The notes: a model not told the origin generated them from the sequence alone. A stretch of 11,106 nt of DNA from an uncultured beta proteobacterium (GCA_903845455.1 CAIMXN010000127.1:1-11106); one strand, 5' to 3'. Positions 1 through 6,152 are shown, counted from the first letter of the stretch. Numbers and translations are program-made.

Positions 1-311
1 CCTTTGGTTTTGAAAACCAAAGAGTGAGATAGCGTTTGTTGTGATCTCATTAATCTAGTCACACAAAAGCTCACACACCGACGCTGACCACCCGCAGAGC
101 CCCTGTTTATAAGGGTCTAACTTGGATGTCTGCTCTCATAACCAGAGAACCTAGACTCGACCGGTGATCCCTGGTAGAAAGTCATAGATTTAGAGCGCAA
201 TTTCATTATAGATACTAAAATTAACTGGTGGAACATTAGATATGACTGCGTAGGTTAATAAGGCAATAGTAACTTAAATAAAGCTACCGTTATCCATAAC
301 TTCAATAGATA
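1..311. other. Non-coding left edge, no gene recognised
   Basis: I see no convincing coding region in this stretch. The short open frames here have no start signal and no recognisable family. The left edge carries a perfect inverted repeat (2-22, listed separately). Between about 85 and 180 there are several weak short hairpins, but they do not assemble into a tRNA, tmRNA or other RNA that I can name. The segment could be an end of a mobile element or an intergenic remnant. It precedes a truncated nuclease-like gene, so decay is plausible. Confidence 0.5.
2..22. repeat. Perfect inverted repeat / hairpin
   Basis: The arms CTTTGGTTTT (2-11) and AAAACCAAAG (13-22) are perfect complements separated by one base, which would fold as a 9-bp stem with a 3-nt loop. 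No T-tract follows on the plus strand, so it is not a canonical terminator in that direction. A minus-strand terminator would need sequence lying left of the window. Confidence 0.5.
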
Positions 312-560
312 TTGCATATGAAAAATTCAAAAAATTTACTTTTAGATCAAAGTGGCCAGAAGGTGAAGTCTTTTGAAAGAATTCACATCACTTCAGGCAG
401 TCAATTTGATGAAAAGTGGCTACAAAATGTCATTTTCAATAACATTGAATTGTTGGAGATTATTGATCCAGCATTTGAAAAATTAAAACTGATATGGGTG
501 GTGACTGCGTCCACCGCCAAGTCAATAGGTATTACAAGGCTTTGTGGCAATATAATAATA

Positions 561-576
561 TTTCCCGATCAGGAAT
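561..576. promoter_or_regulatory. Putative HipB operator 1
   Basis: The inverted repeat is TTTCC-N6-GGAAT, a near-perfect version of the TTTCC-N6-GGAAA element found again at 610 and 659. An ATG follows at 579, giving only four codons (M-P-I-I) before a stop. E. coli HipB binds TATCC-N8-GGATA repeats upstream of its own operon, so the architecture fits while the core spacing differs. Confidence 0.6.
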
Positions 577-589
577 ATATGCCTATAAT
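561..589 (+). promoter_or_regulatory. Candidate hipBA promoter overlapping operator 1
   Basis: A perfect -10 box TATAAT lies at 584-589. Seventeen bases upstream the hexamer TTTCCC (561-566) stands where the -35 box would be; it matches TTGACA at only three of six positions. It is the left arm of operator 1. A repressor bound there would cover the -35 region, as expected for autorepression of a hip operon. The predicted start of transcription is near 596, so operators 2 and 3 would lie in the leader. Confidence 0.4.
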
Positions 590-609
590 TTAAGCAATTA
601 TTCAATAAA

Positions 610-625
610 TTTCCCGATAAGGAAA
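610..625. promoter_or_regulatory. Putative HipB operator 2
   Basis: This is a perfect inverted repeat, TTTCC-N6-GGAAA, extendable to seven-base arms (AATTTCC/GGAAATT). It starts exactly 49 bp after operator 1 and 49 bp before operator 3. Its right arm with the preceding A forms an AAGGAAA Shine-Dalgarno-like sequence for the ATG at 631, which opens a two-codon ORF. Confidence 0.65.
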
Positions 626-630
626 TTATT

Positions 631-642
631 ATGAAAAAATAG
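631..642 (+). CDS. Possible leader mini-ORF (Met-Lys-Lys-stop)
   Basis: ATG AAA AAA TAG follows an AAGGAAA ribosome-binding-like sequence at good spacing and ends 37 bases before hipB. The ATG stands in the same register to operator 2 (+21 from its first base) as the hipB ATG does to operator 3. It may be a by-product of duplicating the hipB start region. If transcribed, it could load ribosomes just ahead of hipB. Translation is unproven. Confidence 0.25.
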   Translation: MKK

Positions 643-658
643 GTAAATTATAGTAAAA

Positions 659-674
659 TTTCCCGAACAGGAAA
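659..674. promoter_or_regulatory. Putative HipB operator 3, overlapping the hipB ribosome-binding site
   Basis: This is a perfect inverted repeat, TTTCC-N6-GGAAA. Its right half supplies AGGA (669-672), seven bases before the hipB ATG at 680, so operator and Shine-Dalgarno sequence coincide. It is the third copy in the 49-bp series. Confidence 0.65.
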
Positions 675-679
675 TATTT

Positions 680-931
680 ATGAGCTCATTAATTCAAAAC
701 TCTATAGATCTAGGTCGCTTGGTGCGTGAGTCACGTAAGCGCTTGAAATTGACTCAACCACAATTGGCACTCGCCGCTAATGTGGGGGTAAGGTTCATCG
801 TTGAGCTGGAGGCTGGTAAACCCACGCTGAGATTGGAAAACATTCTGAGGGTTTTGCAGGCTTTGGGCGGTGTGTTGAGCGTGGAGGGCATGGACCCATT
901 TATTGCCAATACACAAGAAGGGGCGCACTAA
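680..931 (+). CDS. hipB: HipB-family antitoxin, XRE-type DNA-binding protein
   Basis: This 83-residue protein has a single Cro/C1-type helix-turn-helix, about residues 12-63. The recognisable core runs LKLTQPQLALAANV, then RFIVELEAGKPTLRLENIL. The size and the Gly-rich end of the domain (LGGVLSVE) fit HipB-type antitoxins, which neutralise HipA and dimerise on operators to repress their own operon. The ATG at 680 is preceded by AGGAAA seven bases upstream, and that sequence lies inside operator 3. The stop codon abuts the hipA start (TAA-ATG, no gap), a typical antitoxin-first arrangement that couples translation. The three 49-bp-spaced inverted repeats upstream are the natural candidate binding sites. 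The family call is firm. Binding to those repeats is inferred. Confidence 0.88.
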   Translation: MSSLIQNSIDLGRLVRESRKRLKLTQPQLALAANVGVRFIVELEAGKPTLRLENILRVLQALGGVLSVEGMDPFIANTQEGAH

Positions 932-2227
932 ATGATTCGAGAATTAAACGTCTGGTTTTTTGGTGAGTATGTTGGCGTGCTGACTCAAGACGAGGGCTAT
1001 TTGTCTTTTCGATATTTACCCCAATGGCTAGAATCAAAAAACGCTAAGCCGCTTTCTCAATCCTTACCTTTACGTGCTGAAACATTTGGCGACAAGATTG
1101 CAAAACCCTTTTTTGCTGGCCTATTGCCAGAGGGCGATAAACGTACGTCAATAGCAAAGATCTTAAAAGTGTCGAGTAAAAATGATTTCGCCTTGCTAGA
1201 TGGCATTGGGGGTGAGTGTGCTGGCGCATTGATTTTGTTGGAGCCTGGTCAGATACCTCCGGTAGAGGCGCATGAAAGTGAATCTATAGAGTGGTTAGAG
1301 GAAGACCAATTTTTTGCGGTGCTAGAGAAGTTGCCTAAGCGACCGTTGCTTGCTGGAGAGGCTGGATTAAGACTTTCACTTGCCGGAGCCCAAGAAAAGT
1401 TGCCGGTAGTTGTTAGAGAGGTGCAGGGTAAGGATGCTCAAAACACTCATTTTGAGATTGGTTTACCAAAGAACAATATTCCAAGCTCGTACATCCTTAA
1501 GCCAGAGATAACTGGTGTTGCTGGCAGCGTTTATAACGAAGCCTTTTGCCTTGCCTTGGCCAAGGAGCTAAAACTCAGTGCTGCTACCGCCAAGATTGGC
1601 CGCATAAAAGATAAAACATATTTATTGGTAGAGCGATATGACCGTTTTCTTGATAACAATAGACAATTAAAAAGATTGCACCAAGAAGATTTTTGTCAGG
1701 CATTAGGTATTACACCGGAGCTAAAGTACCAACATGAGGGCGGACCATCCATTGGAGATGGGTTTGCATTGGTTCGTAAAGTAACTAATCCAAGCGCCCC
1801 CAATCTTTTACGACTTCTGGATTACATTATTTTCAATTGCTTGATAGGTAACAACGATGCCCACGCAAAGAACTTTTCATTGCTTTACGGTCAAAATGGA
1901 ATTCAATTAGCACCACTCTATGATGTGTTATCAACGGCGGTCTATTCAGACCTTACCGATAGCATGGCCATGAAGATTGGAAGCAAATACCGCTTCGATG
2001 AACTGCATGTACGCCATTGGGTGCAGATGGCTGAGATCGCACAATTGGGTGCGCCTCCATTAAAGAGAAGAGTGCTTGAGATTGCTGATGTATTGCCCGG
2101 ACTTGCGCAGAGTCTTCACACTCAATTCAAAGCCAATGACTTGGATCACCCAATTCTTGGTGAAATTATTTTTTTGATTGAGGGGCGCTGTAAAGCAACG
2201 ATCGAGCGCTTTTCTCTCACTGAATAA
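932..2227 (+). CDS. hipA: HipA-family serine/threonine kinase toxin
   Basis: This full-length protein of 431 residues compares with about 440 for E. coli HipA. The N-terminal HipA subdomain (about 1-105) includes FFAGLLPEGD. The kinase-like core follows. Ser149 lies in LSLAGAQEK, equivalent to the autophosphorylated Ser150 loop of E. coli HipA. YILKPE (Lys190) is the likely ATP-contacting lysine. The catalytic segment GNNDAHAKN places Asp309 and Asn314 in the loop, and LAPLYDVLST puts Asp331 at the metal-binding position. All key residues appear intact, so the toxin is probably active. In E. coli, HipA phosphorylates glutamyl-tRNA synthetase and induces growth arrest; the target here is not knowable from sequence. 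It starts immediately after the hipB stop. A purine-rich stretch (GAAGGGG) lies a little far upstream, which suggests coupled translation. Confidence 0.9.
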   Translation: MIRELNVWFFGEYVGVLTQDEGYLSFRYLPQWLESKNAKPLSQSLPLRAETFGDKIAKPFFAGLLPEGDKRTSIAKILKVSSKNDFALLDGIGGECAGALILLEPGQIPPVEAHESESIEWLEEDQFFAVLEKLPKRPLLAGEAGLRLSLAGAQEKLPVVVREVQGKDAQNTHFEIGLPKNNIPSSYILKPEITGVAGSVYNEAFCLALAKELKLSAATAKIGRIKDKTYLLVERYDRFLDNNRQLKRLHQEDFCQALGITPELKYQHEGGPSIGDGFALVRKVTNPSAPNLLRLLDYIIFNCLIGNNDAHAKNFSLLYGQNGIQLAPLYDVLSTAVYSDLTDSMAMKIGSKYRFDELHVRHWVQMAEIAQLGAPPLKRRVLEIADVLPGLAQSLHTQFKANDLDHPILGEIIFLIEGRCKATIERFSLTE

Positions 2228-2247
2228 TTGTTGTCAAGGACACCTAA

Positions 2248-2346
2248 AGGGGCTTCGGTTTTGATCCTGTGATTATGGATACCTTTATCGCAGAGCGAGG
2301 GGCATTCGAAAAAATTGCTACCGAATATCAAGATGAACGGTCATGA
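2248..2346 (+). pseudogene. C-terminal remnant of an HD-GYP response-regulator-like gene
   Basis: After an in-frame stop at 2245-2247, the plus frame is open for 32 codons to a TGA. It reads GFGFDPVIMDTFI, then FEKIATEYQDE. This matches the usual tail of HD-GYP phosphodiesterase response regulators, where a FDP-x-[IV]-V-DAF segment is followed by an acidic helix resembling FRAIAxxYxD. The rest of the gene is absent: hipA ends only 20 bases upstream. I read it as a 3' stump left after insertion or deletion. The call rests on recalled family pattern over a short stretch. An alternative is a chance open frame. Confidence 0.45.
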
Positions 2347-2441
2347 CAGTACTTAGTAACTGTTTTAGTATCCCGAAGATATTGAATAGATTAAAATTCT
2401 GTTTTGAGTTTAAATTTTGTTAATCACTAAAAGGAATAAAC

Positions 2442-2747
2442 ATGATTTTTGTATTCTGGTTAATGGATCGTCCCGGCACAGCTGCTTTACGAACAGAGGT
2501 CAGGCCGGTTCATCGCGCTTATTTGGCAAAGCTTGCTGACCGTATGGCTTTTGCTGGGCCACTGACTGCGGAGGATGGTCAAACTGCTGTGGGTAGTCTA
2601 TTAGCAATTGATTTTCCAAGTCGCGCAGAAGCAGAGGCATGGATCAAGGCAGAGCCATTCACCATGGCAGGGGTTTATGAAAAACCCATCATTCATGTCT
2701 TTAATAATGTGTGGCCCCAAAAGGTGGGATTTCCTCCAGCTGGGTAG
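2442..2747 (+). CDS. YciI-like family protein
   Basis: This is a small cytosolic protein of 101 residues with the YciI (dimeric alpha-beta barrel) layout. It has an N-terminal strand MIFVFWLMDRPG, the helix RPVHRAYLAKL with the conserved His24, then FAGPL. SLLAIDFPSRAEAEAWI follows, then EPFTMAGVYEKPIIHVFNNV. The family is related to muconolactone isomerase-like folds. Most members have no defined reaction, and I do not assign one. AAAAGGA sits seven bases upstream of the ATG, a good ribosome-binding site. The AT-rich stretch before it (2350-2440) could hold its promoter. It stands alone on this strand after the hipBA region and belongs to the more ordinary chromosomal backbone. Confidence 0.8.
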   Translation: MIFVFWLMDRPGTAALRTEVRPVHRAYLAKLADRMAFAGPLTAEDGQTAVGSLLAIDFPSRAEAEAWIKAEPFTMAGVYEKPIIHVFNNVWPQKVGFPPAG

Positions 2748-2786
2748 TGAACCTTGGCGCTCACTTGAAGTCTTAAAACTGCAGAC

Positions 2787-3386
2787 TCACTCTTGAACTT
2801 TTCTCTTCTTAGAGAAGTGGAACGATGCACAAATTTTGAAGATAGAAAGCACCAAAAAAGTACCGCTCATATTGCCAACAAATTCCACCCAGAAACCTTG
2901 AAAATGATCTGATCGCAACTCCCGAATGACAAACCAGGCGTGATGAAAAAGAGCACTGATAATGGCAAATACGAAAGTGCAATATAGGATTTTAGTAATA
3001 CTAATATTGCTTAAGTCAGGCTGAATATTGAGTTGCTTGACAACAATTTTTCGGGAGAGATAGGGGGAGAAAGCCACAACGACTCCCACACCAAGGGCGC
3101 TAATCAACTCCCCGGGAATTCTGAAAAAATAGGCAATTAAAAATGCAGAAATTCCAATTCCAATAGGGCCTGTGACAGGAAAAACTAAAGTTAATAACAG
3201 TCGTATGCCTGCGGGTATAAAAATCCAATGCGCACCAAATTCTGGGGTTAGAGACTGAGTTAGCAACAAATTTAAAGCGTAAAACACCGTAAAAAAGGCT
3301 CCCGAGAGCAATATCTCATAAATGGATGCCAAGAAGTAGTCCTTTGCTACTTGCAAAAATAGTAGATTAGTACCTTGTTTGGGCAT
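2787..3386 (-). CDS. Multi-pass inner-membrane protein, MASE1-like region
   Basis: This protein of 199 residues has about six hydrophobic segments, near residues 19-41, 52-72, 74-90, 92-110, 131-152 and 165-187. The stretch WIFIPAGIRLLLTLVFPVTG, followed by a glycine-rich helix, recalls the membrane-integral sensor domain of the MASE1 type. No kinase, GGDEF or other output domain follows; the protein ends with a short basic tail (SKKRKVQE). It may act alone or with a partner. It lies head-to-head with the winged-helix gene: the two ATGs are only 22 bases apart, so they share a promoter region. No Shine-Dalgarno sequence is visible. Function is unknown and the MASE1 resemblance is tentative. 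Confidence 0.65.
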   Translation of the reverse strand: MPKQGTNLLFLQVAKDYFLASIYEILLSGAFFTVFYALNLLLTQSLTPEFGAHWIFIPAGIRLLLTLVFPVTGPIGIGISAFLIAYFFRIPGELISALGVGVVVAFSPYLSRKIVVKQLNIQPDLSNISITKILYCTFVFAIISALFHHAWFVIRELRSDHFQGFWVEFVGNMSGTFLVLSIFKICASFHFSKKRKVQE

Positions 3387-3411
3387 GATTTAAGCATAAA
3401 ATTTGCACATG
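3375..3411 (+). promoter_or_regulatory. Candidate promoter giving a leaderless transcript
   Basis: TTGTTT (3375-3380), a 16-bp spacer and TAAAAT (3397-3402, five of six matches to TATAAT) place the transcription start about seven bases downstream, on the ATG at 3409. No Shine-Dalgarno sequence exists before that ATG, which agrees with a leaderless mRNA. The site overlaps the start of the divergent membrane-protein gene. Confidence 0.35.
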
Positions 3412-3780
3412 CCATTATCTACTAACTTTATGCCAGCCTACTTGCGATTTTTGCACTTGGCGGAGGCTTTTGACCAAATGAACCCACACAAAGGTTTGGA
3501 TCATGTGGAAAAACAGTTATTAGATCGGCTGATTGAAGCTTATTATAAAAATCAGTTCCCGTTAATGGGGGAATTCACTGGCTTCAAGAATATCGGTTCT
3601 CAAGCCACCCTGCACTCCAGAATTAAAAGTCTGATTGCTAAGGGTTATATTGATTTGGTTGCTGATGATGACGATTCTCGTAAAAAACATCTTGTGCCAA
3701 CACGTTTGTCATTGACTTTTTATAACCAACTTTCAGATGCACTGATCAAGGTTGTGGGCGACTTTCATCCCGCACACTAA
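3409..3780 (+). CDS. MarR-like winged-helix DNA-binding protein
   Basis: The protein has 123 residues from the ATG at 3409. An in-frame TTG six bases earlier and an ATG at 3430 are alternative starts. Its layout is that of small winged-helix proteins found in betaproteobacteria. After an N-terminal helix comes LDHVEKQLLDRLIEAY. The recognition-helix region is SQATLHSRIKSLIAKGYIDL, and the wing is DDDDSRKKHLVPT before a C-terminal dimerisation-like helix. The ATLH-RIK-L-KG pattern parallels MarR recognition helices. It probably binds DNA. The tightly divergent membrane-protein gene shares its promoter region and is the obvious candidate for co-regulation. No ligand-binding feature is evident. 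The target is inferred, not shown. Confidence 0.72.
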   Translation: MPLSTNFMPAYLRFLHLAEAFDQMNPHKGLDHVEKQLLDRLIEAYYKNQFPLMGEFTGFKNIGSQATLHSRIKSLIAKGYIDLVADDDDSRKKHLVPTRLSLTFYNQLSDALIKVVGDFHPAH

Positions 3781-3799
3781 ATATTTACCCAGTAAGTAA

Positions 3800-4216
3800 T
3801 TAGCGCTCTGATTCATTCTGAAGCGGATGAGCGTCATAAGGGTTTGGTTTTTTATCCCCGTCTTTTAAAAACCAAAAAGTGAGCGGTAGAATTCCTATCC
3901 CCGTTAGCATGATGAGCTGCCACCAGCCACTCTTGCCAATATCATGAAGTCTTCTAGAGCCCAGCGCTAATAGTGGCCAGGTTGACAAAATACTGAAGTA
4001 GAAAACAAATGAATCTAAGTATTCATTCACTGGATTTGAGCTTCTAGAGACAATCATTGCCAGTACTTGCATGAGGCCTGTCAGGCTTAGGATAACAATA
4101 TTAGCAAGCCAAAATTCACTTTTACTGACGCGACCATGGAAGTTAAATATTTTGCGAATTGGATGTTCTCTGAGGTGCATTTTTTGGTGCTGCTTTAAGG
4201 TTTTTTTGCATAACAA
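3800..4216 (-). CDS. DUF805 family inner-membrane protein
   Basis: This protein of up to 138 residues bears the hallmarks of DUF805 (E. coli YhaH-type). NFHGRVSKSEFWLAN opens the domain, RRLHDIGKSGWW sits before the last helix, and LKDGDKKPNPYDAHP closes it. Hydrophobic segments lie near 37-57, 66-86 and 96-116. The ATG at 4216 overlaps the preceding methyltransferase gene by 22 bases. The Met at residue 13 (4180) would remove the overlap and begins nearer the usual family start (LREHPIRKIFNFHGR), so I slightly favour it. Neither start has a clear Shine-Dalgarno sequence. The position suggests it is the last gene of the glycosyltransferase-methyltransferase operon. The molecular role of the family is unknown. 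Confidence 0.85.
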   Translation of the reverse strand: MLCKKTLKQHQKMHLREHPIRKIFNFHGRVSKSEFWLANIVILSLTGLMQVLAMIVSRSSNPVNEYLDSFVFYFSILSTWPLLALGSRRLHDIGKSGWWQLIMLTGIGILPLTFWFLKDGDKKPNPYDAHPLQNESER

Positions 4217-4908
4217 ACGACCGATAATCCAGCCAGTGTATTCAATTGCATAAAAGACATTTCAAGCTGACAAAGTAAGCTGAGGATGAAGTTTGTAATT
4301 GGGTGATGTTTTTTGAGTTGTGAGTGGGCGGTAGTCTGCTTTGCAGTGAATCTTCCCAGCAAACGAGTAATGCATGCAATTGGAAAAATTAAGCCATAAA
4401 AATAAAACTGTTTTTCAGTGACTAAGCCAGCTTTTTTTACTACTTCACGCAATTGACCGATGGTATATCTTCGTTTGTGCTCAAGATAGATATCATGACC
4501 ACTCCATAAAAATTGGAATGCCGGCACGGTAATGAAGAAGTGGGTCCCAGATGGTAGATGTTTGACATAGTCTTTCAAGAACGCTATGTCGTCTTCTATA
4601 TGCTCTAGTACATCCATCAAAAGCACTAAATTGGCTTGATATGAGCTAGGGTTTTGACGGTAAGCAATGGGCTTGCCCTGGATTAGTTCTTCATGGTCGC
4701 GTGCATAACTGGTATCTATGCAGACGCATTCAGTGGCATTGGTATTTGATAGTAGATACTTAGAGAAGAAGGCTGACCCAGCTCCGATGTCTAATATTTT
4801 TGCATCAGAAATGCTACTGGTCATTTTTTTCAACATCTTTGCCTTAGAGATGTAGTACCAGTGTGTATCAATCGACTCACCAAGGATATCGGTTTCTTTT
4901 AAGTCCAT
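4195..4908 (-). CDS. Class I SAM-dependent methyltransferase
   Basis: This 237-residue protein has a Rossmann methyltransferase core. Motif I is ILDIGAGSAFF (38-48), binding S-adenosylmethionine. An acidic residue sits after strand 2 (Asp65), and LLMDVLEHIEDD (96-107) is the motif II region. The segment TVPAFQFLWSGHDIYLEHKR, then RYT, is typical of the subgroup that travels with GtrB-like glycosyltransferases. A hydrophobic stretch at 170-186 and another near 205-235 could hold it to the membrane. The start codon shares one base with the glycosyltransferase stop (TAATG), so translation is coupled. A likely substrate is a sugar or lipid-linked glycan made by that neighbour; this is inference from context only. 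Confidence 0.85.
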   Translation of the reverse strand: MDLKETDILGESIDTHWYYISKAKMLKKMTSSISDAKILDIGAGSAFFSKYLLSNTNATECVCIDTSYARDHEELIQGKPIAYRQNPSSYQANLVLLMDVLEHIEDDIAFLKDYVKHLPSGTHFFITVPAFQFLWSGHDIYLEHKRRYTIGQLREVVKKAGLVTEKQFYFYGLIFPIACITRLLGRFTAKQTTAHSQLKKHHPITNFILSLLCQLEMSFMQLNTLAGLSVVCYAKKP

Positions 4909-5855
4909 TACGGTTTTGTATGCTCAAAAATTTTCCGTACGATATAGATTGGACGTCTTTTCGACTCGATATAAGTTCGCCCCATGTATTCACCCAACAC
5001 CCCAATACCAATGAGCTGTAGACCTCCCAAAAAGGTTACAGCCACCATGATGGAGGCATAACCAGGAACATCAATACCTGATATCAGCACTCTCACGGCA
5101 ATAAATAGGGCAAATAGGAAGGAGGAAAGGGATACAACTAACCCTATATAGGTCCAGATGCGTAAAGGTTCGGTGCTAAAACTGGTTAAGCCTTCGATGG
5201 CAAAGTTCCATAATTTCCATCCATTAAATTTACTAGTGCCAGCTTCACGCTTTGGGCGAGAGTAATTGATGGTTGTGGTTTTGAAACCCACCCAAGAAAA
5301 TAGACCCTTCATAAAACGATGGGTTTCTGGTAACTTTTTTAATGCCTCAACTACGGCTCGATCCATTAACCTGAAGTCTCCAACATTAGACGGAATTTTA
5401 GGGCTGGATAAAATATTGTGGATGCGATAAAAATAATTAGCAGAGATGCGCTTTAACCAACTATCAGAATCACGATTGGTACGGCAAGCAAGTACTACTT
5501 CAAACCCCGCTTGCCACTTGTCTAACATGGATAAGATGAGCTCTGGCGGATCTTGAAGATCGACATCCATCACCACCACTGCATTTCCATGTGCCAGCTC
5601 AAGTCCAGCAGTAATTGCCGCTTCTTTGCCAAAATTACGGCTCAAGTCAATTACTTTGATTTGAGGGTAATGCACCTGGTGATTGAGTAGATTTCCTAAA
5701 GTTTCGTCGACACTTCCGTCGTTGACAAAGATTAACTCCCAAACAAACTTAGTCTGATTGGAAAATACAGAGAATATTCTGTTGATAAATAGATCAATAG
5801 AATCTGCCTCGTTAAATACAGGCACCACCACAGACAGTAAATAGGGATTATTCAT
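4908..5855 (-). CDS. GtrB-type family 2 glycosyltransferase (polyprenyl-phosphate sugar transferase)
   Basis: The length, 315 residues, is typical of the GtrB/DPM1-like group. The GT-A domain begins SVVVPVFNEAD. It continues with FVNDGSVDET, SRNFGKEAAITAGLELA and the metal-binding DVD at 97-99 within VVMDVDLQDPPELI. The loop NVGDFRLMDRAVVEAL and SRPKREAGTSKF precede two C-terminal membrane helices near 234-256 and 268-290, ending in GEYMGRTYIESKRRPIY. Such enzymes transfer a sugar from a nucleotide donor to undecaprenyl phosphate on the cytoplasmic face. No GtrA-type flippase or serotype-specific transferase is adjacent; a methyltransferase and a DUF805 protein follow instead. It is the first gene of the operon. 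The exact sugar cannot be told. Confidence 0.88.
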   Translation of the reverse strand: MNNPYLLSVVVPVFNEADSIDLFINRIFSVFSNQTKFVWELIFVNDGSVDETLGNLLNHQVHYPQIKVIDLSRNFGKEAAITAGLELAHGNAVVVMDVDLQDPPELILSMLDKWQAGFEVVLACRTNRDSDSWLKRISANYFYRIHNILSSPKIPSNVGDFRLMDRAVVEALKKLPETHRFMKGLFSWVGFKTTTINYSRPKREAGTSKFNGWKLWNFAIEGLTSFSTEPLRIWTYIGLVVSLSSFLFALFIAVRVLISGIDVPGYASIMVAVTFLGGLQLIGIGVLGEYMGRTYIESKRRPIYIVRKIFEHTKP

Positions 5856-6152
5856 TCAGGCATTCTTTTGAAGTAAGGGTCATTTTGCCAGCCTCAATTG
5901 GCGCTAGCAAGCTTAACGCTAGGGATTACTCTGAAATGAGACCAAATGGGGTCTTGGATATAACCCCCTAGGACTTATTGTGCTTTGTACCACTGACGCA
6001 TATTTATTGCTAATATATGGCTTCGTAGCCGTTTTAATCCTCTTTAGATGGGGTAATTTGAATCTTTATTCAATTGCCATAGGTAAATGGGTGAGGGCAT
6101 TTATTTTTCCATGGGTTTTGTTTAATTACATATGCTCTGCTAAGGTTTTTTC
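5856..6152. other. Divergent intergenic region with short hairpins
   Basis: About 297 bases separate the glycosyltransferase start from the MORN-protein start, so both promoters should lie here. Two overlapping hairpins compete for the same bases: AGACC (5939-5943) with GGTCT (5950-5954), and GGGGT (5948-5952) with ACCCC (5963-5967). A TTG-started hydrophobic frame (5980-6168) overlaps the MORN start, and I do not accept it as a gene. I could not place convincing -35/-10 pairs. Confidence 0.4.

Larger units (their letters stand above)
318..593 (+). pseudogene. Truncated PD-(D/E)XK nuclease-like gene, 5' remnant
   Basis: The frame encodes about 91 residues from the ATG at 318; an in-frame TTG at 312 is the alternative start. 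Residues about 29-60 contain FDEKWLQNVIF followed by LLEIIDPAFEKLKLI. This resembles the N-terminal segment of proteins in which a WLQ-hydrophobic block and LLP-x-EIDPAF precede a PD-(D/E)XK nuclease core. After this block the resemblance stops: the next 30 residues look unrelated, and no catalytic E-x-K segment is present before the stop. The 3' end runs into the first hip operator. I read it as a truncated remnant, probably non-functional. No Shine-Dalgarno sequence is visible before either start. The family assignment is from memory of the pattern and is only moderately secure. Confidence 0.5.

Noticed and set aside
60..200. Possible tRNA or tmRNA
   Set aside because: No cloverleaf, T-loop or tmRNA tag-coding segment could be found.
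2300..2330. ATTCG/CGAAT inverted repeat considered as a hipA terminator
   Set aside because: It has a 5-base stem, a 13-base loop and no T-run.
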